Assembly (NCBI GenBank): GCA_000310025.1
Contig: FN649749.1
Coordinates: 3,118,693 to 3,161,696 of the forward strand
From: Ectocarpus siliculosus
Taxonomy: Eukaryota > Sar > Phaeophyceae > Ectocarpales > Ectocarpaceae
Length of the DNA: 43,004 bases
Direction of reading: 5' to 3'
Below are positions 1 to 12,700 of the stretch, piece after piece. Under the pieces are notes generated by a model, which had not been told where the DNA came from, did no database searches, and saw only the letters and a list, made by a program, of their open reading frames with translations. Every line of letters starts with the position of its first letter. Positions within the stretch are counted from its first letter, which is position 1. Position numbers and translations under genes: made by a program.

Positions 1-382
1 AAAAAAGAAATTTTTTTTGTTTTGTTAAAAAGGAAAAAAAAAAATTAAAAAGGGGGGGATGGAAAAAAAATTTTAGAAAAAAAATTAAAAAAGGGAAAAA
101 GAATTTAAAAGGTTTTTTTTTTTTTTTAAATAGGGATTGGGGTTTTAAAAGGGAATTTTTGGGAAATTTTGGTGTGTTGAGGGGGGGGGGATTTTTTTGG
201 GGTTTAAAAAGGTGGGTTTTGGGGAGATAAAAGGGGGGGGTAAATTTTTTTTGGGGGGGGTTGGGGGGTTTTTTTTTTGGGGGGGGGGGGGTTGTTTTTT
301 GGGAAATTTTTAAAGGGGGTTTTTTTTTTTTTTTTAAAGGTTTTGGGGGGGAAATGGGGGGGGGGGGGGGGGGGGGGGGGGG
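1..382. other. C-free homopolymer contig edge, probable artefact
   Basis: These 382 bases contain runs of A, T and G and not one C; the first C is at 383, directly after a run of 27 G (356-382). The rest of the window is about a quarter C. Natural DNA this long without C is very unlikely, so I read this as a low-quality contig end or consensus error. ORFs here, such as Pro/Lys-rich or Gly/Phe-rich ones, are meaningless. Confidence 0.8.
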
Positions 383-384
383 CG

Positions 385-562
385 TGCTCATGTTTTGCAG
401 CACTCTCTTCCGCCAGAGTGTACACACGAACGAGCGCTTTCCACGATCGAAGTGAGAGAAAAAAACTCACTTCGCAAGAAAAAGCTCGCTTTCGCCGGGA
501 TTCGAACCCGTGACCCTGGCAACTAAAAGCTAGGGGGATACCAACTAGACTACCCATATGTG
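385..562 (-). repeat. tRNA-derived SINE, copy A
   Basis: Read on the minus strand, a tRNA-like head begins near 560 with an A-box-like segment (TAGTCTAGTTGGTATCC) and a B box (GGTTCGAATCCCGGCG, about 493-508). The anticodon loop region reads CTTTTAG, so it resembles a degenerate Lys-type tRNA. A body of about 100 bases follows and matches copy B at 5,165-5,340: the blocks gcactctcttcc, tgtacacacgaac and gagagaaaaa are shared in the same order. The acceptor and T stems do not pair properly, so this is not a working tRNA gene. Its 3' end (in element orientation) abuts the G27 run. Confidence 0.7.
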
Positions 563-602
563 GCATGCACCACCAAGGTCTGGCTACGTCTGGCTCGCTT
601 GC

Positions 603-734
603 CTAATCGAAACTGAGCCGTCGCACGGTTGGACAGGTAGATGTCCTCCTGGTCCGATCCGGGGTGAGTCTTGAGGGCGAGGTCGAAGCAGCTAGTGGCC
701 GTCCCGTAGTCCCGAACGGCCAGGTAAGCGTTTC
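603..734 (-). CDS. TPR exon 25 (leftmost): canonical TPR helix pair
   Basis: The exon opens after an acceptor ending CGAACAG. It encodes a near-canonical TPR: GNAYLAVRDYGTA, then SCFDLALKTHPGSDQEDIY, then LSNRATAQFRLG. It enters with two bases that complete a Gly codon from exon 24. The likely donor is TTAG|GCAAGC, a GC-AG type, because no GT donor lies at the end of the helix. If instead translation starts at the ATG at 763, this would be the first exon of a separate TPR gene, since MAITHEKKRTGNAYL resembles a typical TPR N-terminus. The next exon would lie in or beyond the damaged contig edge. Confidence 0.6.
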   Translation of the reverse strand, partial: ETLTWPFGTTGRPLAASTSPSRLTPDRTRRTSTCPTVRRLSFD

Positions 735-3700
735 CTGTTCGTTTTTTTTCATGAGTAATTGCCATCGAAGAGGGGTGGGTATCGGTCGGGAGAAATGCCG
801 TCAATGCCCAGCGACACGTATTCGGAAAGCTTTCGATGAGATGTCACCAACGCTGCCCTCTTGTTGCACCAATACTCCAATATTGCTTCTGGCGGCCTCT
901 TCTGAGGCTTCCTTCTGAGGGGCACGCAGGAGTTTCGTCGGTGCACTACCCCCGCGCGTCCGGAGCTCGCTAGGCAACCCGCCGTGGCACATGTGGTGCT
1001 CGACCACATCAAGTCAAAGGGACCTGGCAGTTCGTACCGGACGGGGGGGGGGGGTACTCTTGTGTTTTGCATGCCTCAGGGATTAAACCATTGACCACGC
1101 GTCCTCCAGAGGACGGAGCATTGTTCCCACAGGACCGATCCCCGAGGGCCCTTTTTCCCAGGGGGGGGGGGGGGGGTACTCATAGTCGTGCATGCCGTAG
1201 TCGTTAGACCATTGACCTCGCATCCCTACAAAGCCGGGACGGAGCACGCCGGGTTCTCACCGAACCAGGCTCTCACATCGCCAAGCGCGAAGCACCGAGA
1301 GGTATGCGGCGAGTCGCGTGAAGGGTGCGCTGCATCCTGCTAAGGGTGTTCGGCATCTTGTGCTTACTTCCTTGTACGGATGACAGCTCTGCGTATAATC
1401 TAATCTGCGTGCAATCTTACCGGGGGGGGGGGGGGATTTTCCCCCAAAAAAAAACCCGGGGAACCCATGATTGAAATTTTTAAATTAGGGTTGGGGAAGT
1501 TCAACTCCCGTTGAAACTGAAGCTATAATAGCTGTCCAACAGCAAATAAAATGTATCTTTGCTAATAAATACATGTGTTGCAACGGTCACGACCGAAACA
1601 CCGTCGTTGGTCAACCTCTTCCATCCGCGGTCCCATGATATTCAACATGTGTCATGACCACAAACTACTGTGGTACCGTTAAGGGATATATGGCAGAACG
1701 CGAGCTTTGATGTTGACAATTTTTGGAAACAAACGCAAGAGCACCAGAATGGCACACGAGAGACACAAGACCAGTCGGAGGGCATCGCGAACAACAGAAA
1801 GCGTGATTCTCGCACAGGGCGGCAGTAGAGGCTTCTCAAAACATACATCAAGCGTCTACCTCCACACGCCTCCACTGAAATCAAGATAAATCCACCCTAT
1901 TCTAAATTCGAGTCAAAAGAGCCAAAACGGCAGGCGCTCAAATAAGCTCTGTGTGTTGCCAAGAATGGGGTGCATAGTACTTGTATCACTAGAGGACATT
2001 CTACAAAATATCAGCGGGGGGTGCGTGTTGGCGCGCTCAAATCTGCTGCTTCTGTGGTGGTGATATCGAGGGTCGTAGTAGCGGCCTACGCTGTACAATC
2101 TTCGCAAATCTCCGTAAATGAGACCGACACCCAGTGTCTTCTACTGCTTGTGCTCGCCGCCACTGACCCCAATCTCCTGAACTGCGGGTTTAGCTACAGC
2201 TTACAGCAGAAGCTGATGCCACTATTGTAGCTACTGCTGACACCGTTCAGGGGTTTACGGTCCGTGGCGGTGAGCACGGCTGTGACAAAGGTTGGATGCC
2301 GCTTGGTTCCGTCGCAGATTTCGGACTGTTTTCGAGGCTGCCGCGACCTTCGATATAGTAGCAAACCTGAACGTGCCAGCCCGCACGACGCCGCACACAC
2401 GCCACCTCTTGATGGTGTCCTCTACTGATATTTAGAGTACTTATTACCAGGTTCCTCAGACGGGAAGTTTCTTTCTGTTACGTTGGAAGAAAGAGCCAGC
2501 GTCAAAATTCCTATTCTGCCTCGATACGTTTGCCTTTTCGTCTTCAAGTCTTGAAGCACCCCCGGGAGGACCGAAACCCATGACCGCCCGGAAGGGGAAC
2601 TAACGTTACACGACTGATGATCATCTCTCGCGTTCAAATAACACACGTTTCCCGAACGTGCGGTATCTGCCAACGGTAAAGTAACGGAAATTGCGTAATT
2701 GCACTTCACAGCAGCAATACTGCTATACCATAAGAAAATAATGTCGAGCGGTAATGTGACCGCGTTTGGTCCACGTCTGAAAGCCTACCCCTTCGAGAGA
2801 GTGGTATAGGTGCAGTCTTTCCAACACAAGTGAGGGTTGAGGGAAACCAGCCTGATACCGACCGCTTTGTAGGAGAGCACTCTTGTTAGGGTCGGTCTTA
2901 ACGAAGAAATCATATGTCGAAATCACATTTCGATCTAAGAATAAAAGAGTCGGATCTACCCAAATCCGGACAGAAATGGCCTGTGCGTCTTAACGGGAGA
3001 TCTGCCAAATGGAAACGAATCTCTGCATCTCTGCAATCCACCGCGAACAACCCCAGAGGTCCGCCGCTTGCCAACTGCCAGATTGCTGTTGTGACGTACT
3101 GTTACGACGTGGCCACACCACATGGGGAGCTATCGCTCCCGACAAGCATGCACCAAACGCGTACATGGCCTCTGTGCCGTACTGACTCGATGCCTATATG
3201 CATATAAGAGTTTGAATCGAGCCTCGTCCGACGGAAAGCCGCCAATTCGTCTGTGCATTTGAAGTTCGACAACCCACGGGAGACTGCCCCACAGACCAAC
3301 ACATCCCACGCACGTTTTTTTCGGCACCAGTCACATGCAACAACTATGCGCAGTCACCCTCCCTTTGGGTTGGCTTTTTGTGCTCTCTCTCTTTCCTCTG
3401 TGCTCGGCGGTGGATGGAGTTCGTGTGGATGGGGGTAGGTGGGCACGCGCCGTGCATGCGAGTAGACCGTGGTTATGCAACTATGGACGCTGTTCACCCA
3501 AATCGGGATCCAATTATTAAATGATTTCACCTTTTTCAAATCCCGGTTCCATAACATTTCAGCCAATCAACGAAAGAGTTAGGTGGATATTCCGGTCTTG
3601 ACCAATCTGAATGTGATTTCGAGATGTGATTTGTTCCTTGAGACCGACCCTTACCGCCAGATCCAACGTGCTGCCGCCTACAACGTAGACAATGATCGGT

Positions 3701-6700
3701 CGTTTTCACGAACATTTCGCACTATTTAAAAGGGACAAACGACAAACGCTTCTTGCAGCGCGAGTACACGCCAGCCCGACACATGTGCTGCACGGTTAAC
3801 ACCGCACGCGCCTTCCAGTGGTATCAAATGAATACAATATACAGCTGGCTGGTGTTGCACAACAGGTTGGGTGCAGTCAACGTCCGAGCCAACCGATGTT
3901 CAAAAATCGGATTTTCGATCCTGTAAGCGGCGACCCATCTATACTACATACTGTAGCCCCCACCAATGTATGCACACCAGGCGTACACAACGACTTGTTA
4001 CCGCCAGATCCAACGTGCTGCCGCCTACAACGTAGAGAATGATCGGTCGTTTTCACGAACATTTCGCACTATTTAATAGGGACAAGCTTCTTGCAGCGCG
4101 AGTACACGCCAGCCCGACATGTGCTGCACGGTTAACACCGCACGCGCCTTCCAGTGGTATCAAATGAATACAATATAGCTGGCTGGTGTTGCACAACAGG
4201 TTGGGCGCAGTCAACGTCCGTGCCAGCCGATGTTCCGTGTTCAAAAGTCGGATTTTCCATCCTGTAAGCGGCGACCCATCCATACTACATAGCCCCCACC
4301 AGTACAATGAATGTATGCACAACAGGCGTACACAACGACAAGAGAGTGAAAAAAACAAAAAAACGAGCCTCCTTGTTGCCGCCCGTCTCCACTTGTGCAC
4401 AATGCACGAGGCGGCGCCTCCCCGCACAGCGGTACGCCGATTTATTGCTGTATATTGTACAGATATACAGCAAGCAGTAGCACTCTTCAGCTCTCATGCA
4501 GACTAACACAGCCCCGCCCCGCCGTCTCTCAACCAAACAAAAACTGAATCAACTCTCACCCCACAGAAATATCTCCGAGGTAAAAGAAGTCTTGCATTAA
4601 TAGCAGCCGCTTGTGTGTCTCAAGTCCCCAGACAATCATCCGGGCACCGGAATACTGCTGTCTGCGGTCTGCGGTAGCGCGATACATGTATGCCATGCAC
4701 ACGTTTCAGCACGGTGGTGCTCGCCCGGCATGTGTGTCAAATAACTCCGCCCGGCAAACTGGGGCACGGAAGTTCGAAAAAAAGAGCAAAAAAAAAGAGG
4801 ATGATGCGAAGTTGGGTGGTACCCAAAGAGAGTGATTGCTGCCTCGTCCGTCGTATCGTATCCGTACCGAGGAGCACCCGTCCTTGTGTATCAAGATCTA
4901 TCGGCTCTGCACATGCCTCTGCTCTCCGCATGCGTGCCGAGATCGGAATGTGCCAAAGAGGCTCGGACGCTCATCCCCGCAACAGAACATATTTGGCTGC
5001 ACACTACCGCATTTTTTTTTTTTTGTCTTCACTTCAAATCAGCGCCCACAGCACTAATAATAGTGCCGTTTACTCCAACCTGTTGTAACACAGAAGAGCC
5101 CCTCTCTACCCTCCCCTCCTGCGGTACTCGGTACTTTGCCTTCGATTTTGAATGCGAGAAGAGTTCAGCACTCTCTTCCCTCTGTGTACACACGAACTAG
5201 CGCTATCCACTAGGCCAGGAGCGGAAGCGAGAGAAAAACCCACTTTGCAAGAAAAGCTCGCTTACGCCGGGATTCGAACCCCTGACCTGATCTGTATGCA
5301 CAGAAGGTTTCGAGGTACCAACTAGACCACCGGGGCGAGATGTATGCATTTTCAGTTTCGCATCTGCTTGCTTCATCGATCGTGCTACAGATGCTACAAC
5401 ATGCAACGCGCGCTCACGGCCACACCTTTGCTGTTCCACCTGTCCGCCTCTGCCTGAGTGTCGCCCACGTCCTCCGTCATCCCCATGGGAACCTCTCCCT
5501 CATGCGTGCCCATCGCCACACAGCAGCACAAAGCTCCTCACTCTCTCTCTCTCACAAGCGCACGGACGGACTGCCCGGTGTTCGGCCGATGCTCTGCCGT
5601 CACGGAACCTTGCCAGCCCAAAGAAATAAACCCCTTGTGCTTCCCCCCTCGCGCCTCGTGGTGTGTCTTGGGGGAGAGCTCAGCCCGTTCGCCAGCAGCC
5701 CGTTCCACCGAAGGCTCGCTCCCTCTCTATCACCCCTCAACACTCAATTTGGACGGGGCGCGGTAGGGATGAATATGGCAGCGGAGACCTGCAAAAATAT
5801 CGCCGGATCTTTCATCGGCAGAACATATTCACATTCGCATGAGCATCGTAGATTGCGTAGATACACATAATAAGCTGCCGTGAATAGGCCGGACGCCCGA
5901 CGCCAGGATATTTGCTCCTTCCATGGTTGTTTGCCACAGCTTCGCAGCGCTGCACACTGCACACCCAAACAACTGCCGTGTAGCTCAGCTCGTGCGAGTG
6001 TCATGATCTACACTACACATGACACGCTACTGCTGTACCCCTGTTTTCGGCGCCGACCACATACCATAAAATGGTTAGTAGTCCGTCTGGTGGTGGCTTT
6101 AGTTATTTCCGACGCTCGTTGCTCTGCGTCCCTCATCGCTGTGCTCGATACAATCCATGTAGTCTCCAAACTTGTACAGAATAGACCTGGTTCATATGCA
6201 TACCAACCATACATTCCATACTAATAACAGGAAAGCAAGTCTGCTGTAGGTACAGCAGTAGTGGGTAGGGTTGTGTTTAGTGTGTTGTCTCTCGACAGCG
6301 CCAATCACTTTGGCTGGAAAAAAAACGGAGCGGCGCAACAAAAGAAAGCTCCAGTAGACTAGACTACATTTCGTGATTACGTAGAAACGACGGGTGAGTG
6401 CCGGGCGCCGATCTCGCGTATACAGCTCAGTGATGCCACACGAGTTGCTTTCACCCCCGCCCCGCACCAAGTTAACCTGTGACCACGGGAATCGACCGCG
6501 TCGAGTGTTGGATCAGTACGGACATACGAAGATACTGGGTAGAGAAAGATCGGAACGGTTTTTAATGTGAAGACAACAAGAACAACAACCCCGCACCACA
6601 TGATGGAAAAAATCACCCGGACAGAGAAACTCTCATATTGAACCCTCAATACTGCTTATTATGTAAAATCGCGGAGAGACAACGACTAGACTACAGACAA

Positions 6701-9700
6701 TTGTAAACGCCGAGAGACATAAACGACTACAGCTGTAGACGAGACTATGTTGTAGACTACATACATTTTTCACATAATCGACCTAATGCTGTATTACATA
6801 CAGTTAGCGCCCGCAATTAAGAAACGCTTATTTCAGGTCCAGCCTCGAATTCTTATTGTGGGCTATAAACTCAGCGTATGTCGTTCAGTTTCTTATATAA
6901 TGTTTTTTCTTATATAGTGTTTTTTCTTATTTTTTCGTGCAGCCAAATCCTGCTGAATTTCTTCAATCGGCATTTATTTAATTAAGGGATAATAAAAACA
7001 CACACAGAAAGACTACCCATTCGAGATATACCCACAGTCGAGCGGGATGTGGTGGAGTCTTTTCAGTGAGTGGAGGGAATGGCTGGGTACTGGACTTATT
7101 TCGAGTCTTTTTAAGTCTATACACTGATGATTTATACCAGTGATGCCAGCTGGTGCTAAGTACAAAAACATCTGTAAAGGTATTTCGTATTTCTCTGCTT
7201 TCCTCGCCTCCCGTACTCAACCCCGATTCTCACTACCGACGGCTGCACGTAAGGCCACTCCCTAGAAGCGAAATAAATGTATTCAACGGCAACGTCTTGC
7301 TATCGCTACAAGGTCTTGTACCCCCCTCATGAGTGAGGGCTGAAACTAAACAAATGCATTAACACCGCATGATGCCTCACCCGCACGCTGACATGCCAAC
7401 AACGAAAATCAGAGCTTTAGCGCCAGCAGAGCAGAGCGCAGAGCCCGCAGGGGGCCGGAGGGGGCGCCGCAAAAAAAACACTCCCCCCTCGGCGTACAAC
7501 TAATAATAATGCACTATGGGAGGGGGGGAGGGTAGGGGGAGAGGGGGAAAGAGCGAGAGAGCTGTGGGGTTTGTTTCTTATTCGACACACTCCCCCGTAA
7601 CCCCTCGTTTCTTATGTAGTAGGGCAGCGGTCGCTGCTGTGTTTCTTATTGAGATATTTCTTACTTGTGTGACTCAGATTGAGCAATGTTTCTTAACCCT
7701 ATTTTCTTATTTTTCGTGAAAAAGTGAGCCTCATTTTCTTAACAAAATATTTCTTAATTGCGGGCGCCAACTGTACACACACGTACACCGACAGCAACAA
7801 TGACATCGACGACGGCGACGACGACGGCGACGGAGAGAACACGATCTTTTACAAGTACAATTAATTGCAGTGTAGGGTATCCATGCAACGGAACGTGTGG
7901 TCCTCGGGGCAGGATGGGCCGCCGCATCCACGTTCCCTCCTCAAACGGAGGAGCCCCGAACCCTAACCCTCACCCACGGCCAAAGCACGGCCTAGCGGCC
8001 GCGAACTGGGCGAGCACGCGGCGCAGTCGCGTGCGAGCCGCGTGCTCGGAATGCGGAACGGGGAGAGGGCGCTGGAGAGGAATCGGCCGCCAGAACCAAC
8101 GCCGAACAATGCCCGAACAATCAGAACGCGTTTGTTTAACGTTGTGTCCTAAAGATTATCAATGTGTAAACACTACTGCAAACGAAGAGCCAGAAGTTAA
8201 GGAGCGCGGGGGCAAAGGTGAGTAAGTGTACAGCGGTAGTGTGTCTTATTCAGAGCACTCTACGGAGTTGCCTCTAGTCCTCATGGAATCATCGGTTGAT
8301 GTTGCTGTATCTTGTGGTGGATAATGCATTTATTTGTGATCTTCCTATCGCCCAGATTCGAGGTACCTAACCGCGTTTGGCTTGACCCCGCCAAACATTG
8401 ATTGATGGTTCGCGAGTCTACATTTTCCTCCTCTTACTTATGAAATACGGGGGCCTACTCTGTGGTGTGAACGCCACCACCTCGCTTTCACCGACATGTT
8501 TCATAGGCGTGTCCTCAATCAGGGAAGAGCGCCGACGCCCTTTGGCTGTCCTCATCAAACATAGTCTATAGTCTAACCTCCGGAGCCGCCCCACCGCCCC
8601 CAACCGCATCAACCCGAAACAAATGCACAAAGTGCAGTAAGGGGTGCGAAAAAACCCAAAAGAGGTGTGCTTTCTACATAGAGCGGCCAATAGGCAAAAC
8701 AACACCACAATGTTCCGAGGTCGGGGACCCAGGAGGTCGCGGTGTCTGAGGAACACTTAGCTTCTTCGCTCCTTCCTACTTCCCTCCCTCCCTCCCTCCC
8801 TCCCTCCCTCGCTCCCTCCCCTCCTCCCTCAAAAAGGGTGTTTTCGTCCAGTTCAACAAAAGTACCAGGCGCAAAACACAGTACAAAGCAGCTACGCCGT
8901 TGTTTGGAAGGCGGCAGCTGCTGTCTCTGTTGTTGCCACCAGCGCTGCTCGATCTTGGAGGAGCTGCTCCATCCAAAGCGCCGTCGCAAAGTCCGAAGCC
9001 GCGGCTTCGCCGTAGCCGTTCAAACTCACGCCGCCTCGGCCGCTCTTACCCCGACCGGCTTCATCACCCACCTTCCCGCCGCTGCTACTGTCGGCGCAAT
9101 CGCCTTGGTCCATCTTGGCAAATAAGCCTCCCCTCCCCATGTACAGCTTAGGGGACGGGTTGGGTGCTAGGGTTATGGCGTTGCTCAAGGCGGCGATCGC
9201 CCTAGCAAGACCTTCCCGCTTGTGTGATCGGTCTCTAGGGAAGGGCGGCGCTTGTCCCGTCGATGATGACATCGCCCCTATCTTCTCTGCCGCCGCGAGG
9301 TTCACGCTGATCGCCGACAACGCTCGCGATCGCGCCGCCCCGGCAAGGCTCAAGGGCCCTGGAGGTACCTGAGGTACCATGTTGAGAGGGACTCAATTAG
9401 CCGGTCATCGTAAGGTAAAGACGATGTGTGGTGCGAAACGCGGCGTGACTCCTCCTATTGACACGGTCTCCCAGCCCGATTGCTATGTGTACGCGTAGCG
9501 GCGTACCTCTCTCATGCTGGACAACGTACATTATCTTGAAATCTTCTTGCGTAGCGCAGGAACGGGTGCGACATAGTCCTGCCTGCCCGGATAACGGCCA
9601 TTTAAAGTATGCGAAACTACCAAAATGTGTAGCTGGCGACGTGGTCGGGTGGGTCTGAGTCGTCGCCACACCGGCGTCTAAGTTTGCCCCCCGTATCACA

Positions 9701-12700
9701 GAACGGTCGAGATGTTAATTTGTACGTTTCGGACGTGAACGCAAGTGCCGTTTACCACCCACTGGAATCCATCTTGGTGGATTACCGTACAGCTTGACTG
9801 GAAGAAAATGGGCCTCAACGAACGACTTCATGAAGACGATACCTACAGCGACCCTCACCTTGTTGTGATCGTTGTCGGCGTCGTACCCATTGGACATTTT
9901 AGCCGCTAGCTCGGCCGAACCGAGCTGTAGTCGGGCGTTTCTCCCTGGACTATTTCCGTGGCTGGTTGTCGCTTCCCCATTCCACGGCATGGGCCCCAGG
10001 ACCGTCGCCGAGACCATCTGGGCCACGGCCAGGACCGTGGAGGGCCACCACTGTTCATGCCGATGTTGGGCAACTTGCCGAGAAATGGTGGGCTGTTGAG
10101 TGGAGCGGAACGCGACCTGGGCCACCCGCTCATTGCAAGCCAAAAGTTCTGCAATTTCTCGTGCTATCGCCTCCTGGTTGGTGTGATTTGGAAACGAAGG
10201 GATGGGACGGAACGACTCGTGAGTATGCCGCCGACTTGGTAGACGCCCCCGGCTAAACAATGTTCTCTTGCTCTACAGTACGGCGGTGTGACGAACCTTG
10301 CGGAGAGAAACACGGGTGCCTGTCCCGACCACGGCTGCTAAGTGCAAGCTGGTAAGGTTGTGGTGAATCAGGCGTTTCAGCTTCAGCACTGCACATCTCC
10401 CGTCCTGACGGCCAGACATATCCACAGTGTCATAGCTCGACCACCGCCCGTGCCATGCCCGAAATTCTTTTTGCCGATCGTCTACCATGTCTCTTTGTCC
10501 GCCAACTAACACTTGACCATCCGTCCAGCCTCCGCTCCCCTTGTGCGAATGCGTCTCACGCGTCTGCCCCAATACGTCGTTGTTCTGGCCTCCGTCAGCC
10601 ATGATACCGTTGTCGTCGACATTGTCGAAGCGGAAAGCATCCGCAGGACCCTCTAGCCTGCCAAGAATGCTGTGGCAGATTTGCAGCGCTCGTCGGTAGT
10701 CCTGTTCGGCTTGGTTCCACCAACTCGTCTTCTGACGGAGGCAGCCCCGCAGGACCAGGCTCTTGGCGAGATCGAACGCATCGGTGCGCCCTCCTCCTGT
10801 CAGGAGGAGCCCTCCTCCTACCACCACCGTGGCCTTAGAGCTCCGCATGAAACCGATCGATGTCCTGGCGGCGAACGGATCATCATGTTGGGCACCATGA
10901 TGTCCCCCCCCGCCGTTGCCGGCAGCATCGCTGCCACCGCCACCTGCTGTGGTAGATGTGTGCCCCATATTCGCCGCCATCGAGACGGAGGCAACACAGT
11001 GGGTGTGATTTCTTGTTCCTGCGTGCTTATTTCTGGCCGTAGCAGGCGGGGAGGGTTGGGGCAACGCATTGTCATCGCCTCTTGTCCTCTCAGTCGATGC
11101 CGAGGCTAGTGCGGCATCCCTGTGCTTGAGTTTGGCCGTACGGACGGCGACATCCGCGGCCGAAACGGCCTGATCGGCGGCATCCAAGGCCTCAGGCATG
11201 CGGCCAAGCCGCGCGAGGGTCGTTGCTCGGCAGCGCATGGCGGCGTGATGCGTCGGGGCCATGGCGAGCACGGAATCTAGGAGGATGAGCGAAGGGGAAA
11301 GTATTGCCGCTTTCGTCGGGGTGGGTTTATGTCCGGCCGGTACTGCCCCTGCCACGGGTGCTGACCCCTTTTCAGGTTGTGGTTCCCGATTCTGATTGTC
11401 GGACTTGCCGGCGAAGGTGGATGTGGTCTCGTCGCCATGCTCAACGGCGGTCTCAAGGACCTGGATCATATCGCGATAGAGATTGAAGATGAAGGAAAGG
11501 AGGCAAGGCCAAGAGTTCGAGTCTGTCAAGTATTGTCGAAAACCTAGACCAGCTCGCACAGGGTTCGGTATGCAAAATTTCCCATTTAGGGTACACGACC
11601 ATCGTTGCTACCAGCATGTCACGCGTATTGGACAGTAGTCAATACAAAGGCGATGGCATGCACACAAGGAACAAAAATTATTTCTTGAGACGGTTTTGTG
11701 GCACTGATGGTGGAGTCTTACTCAAATCAACCCCCTCCTGTACGGTCAACTCATGTTGCATCGTTTGATTTTGGCAAAACCCTTATTGACTTTGCCGGAC
11801 GTGCCACCTCTTCACCTTGTGTGTCACTTTCACAGGGACGGTCTTCAAGATACCGATACGCTTTGGCCGCACTGGACGGATTGTCAACGGCAGAGGATAC
11901 ACCTTTCGTTTTCTAAAGCGTTGACGTCATCTGCGCAGTTGTGTCTCGGTATATTACATCTACGCCCTCCTATATGGTACCCTAGACTGCATACCTCACT
12001 TGCGTTCAGCCACGCGGCGGAGGCCGTGGGGCATAAGTGTATAGCGTGCTGAAAATTTCGGAGAGCGCGTGCGCCGCCCCCGTGCTCAGCGGCGAAAGAG
12101 GCGCAGGTTGTCGCCTGTTCCAGGTGGCTTGGCCCAGTAGTGGTCAGAGCAGGGTTTTCGTCGACCTAATCGATTGTCGACGGATGAATCAGGCAGGGGG
12201 GGTGCAACGATCCCACGAGTCTGGGTGGTTGAGCACCGAATGGTTACAGGGAAGCTGCTACCGACTACTGCTCGTTGTGCAACCCGTCTGCGTACGTACG
12301 TCTTTGTGATGAAATGCCATGCCGGGGCTGGTTGTTTAGTTTCGCCGAAAAAACGCCCTATGAGTTCGCGTATTACTTAACGGCTGTGGCGGAAAATCGC
12401 AAGCCCCAACAAGAACGTTGAAGATTTCCGAAATATTTCCGTTCGCGGCTCACATTTGATTCTCCTGCTTGGGCGGGAGAATAACCGAGGCCGACTTGAC
12501 AAACTTCCCCGCTTGTCGCCGCTAGATTTCCGAGACCGACTCTAATGGAAGCCGCCTCGCACGCGAGAAGTCGGGCGGAGCGTAGCAGCTTCCGCAGACG
12601 ATTTCTTGCCGCCTGTTACGGAATCGCGATCGGCGGGGGGGGGGGGTTCCGCATGACAAGACGTGTGTCAGAACTACGTCTTGCACAGTGGCGTCGGGAC

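Larger units (their letters stand above)
915..8939 (-). other. 8-kb repeat-rich intron (or 3' flank) of the TPR gene
   Basis: No ORF in this interval looks like protein. It holds a pair of tRNA-like repeats beside poly-G (1043-1270), a second homopolymer scar (1422-1465), a tandem 347-bp duplication (3651-4340), SINE copy B (5165-5340), a repeat shared with 38,021 (6466-6592), a MITE-like element (6801-7773) and a CTCC microsatellite (8781-8830). If the gene ends at 8892, this is intergenic DNA instead. Stretches 1470-3640, 4345-5160 and 7780-8770 show nothing I can assign. Confidence 0.5.

Noticed and set aside
485-560. Functional tRNA gene
   Set aside because: A and B boxes are present but the acceptor and T stems do not pair, and the sequence continues into a body shared with copy B; it is a SINE head.
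204-566. Pro/Lys-rich ORF over the contig edge
   Set aside because: Made by G and T homopolymers read on the other strand and by the SINE.
5266-5340. Functional tRNA gene
   Set aside because: The T stem is mismatched and the anticodon loop has only four bases.
5340-5870. 176-codon plus-strand ORF
   Set aside because: Starts exactly at the SINE edge, no splice context, composition like random GC-balanced DNA.
7955-7980. Telomere-like CCCTAACCCT
   Set aside because: Only about two units inside GC-rich DNA; not a telomere array.
7758-8225. 155-codon Arg/Thr/Pro-rich ORF
   Set aside because: Starts in the MITE edge and reads simple ACG/ACA repeats; no motif.
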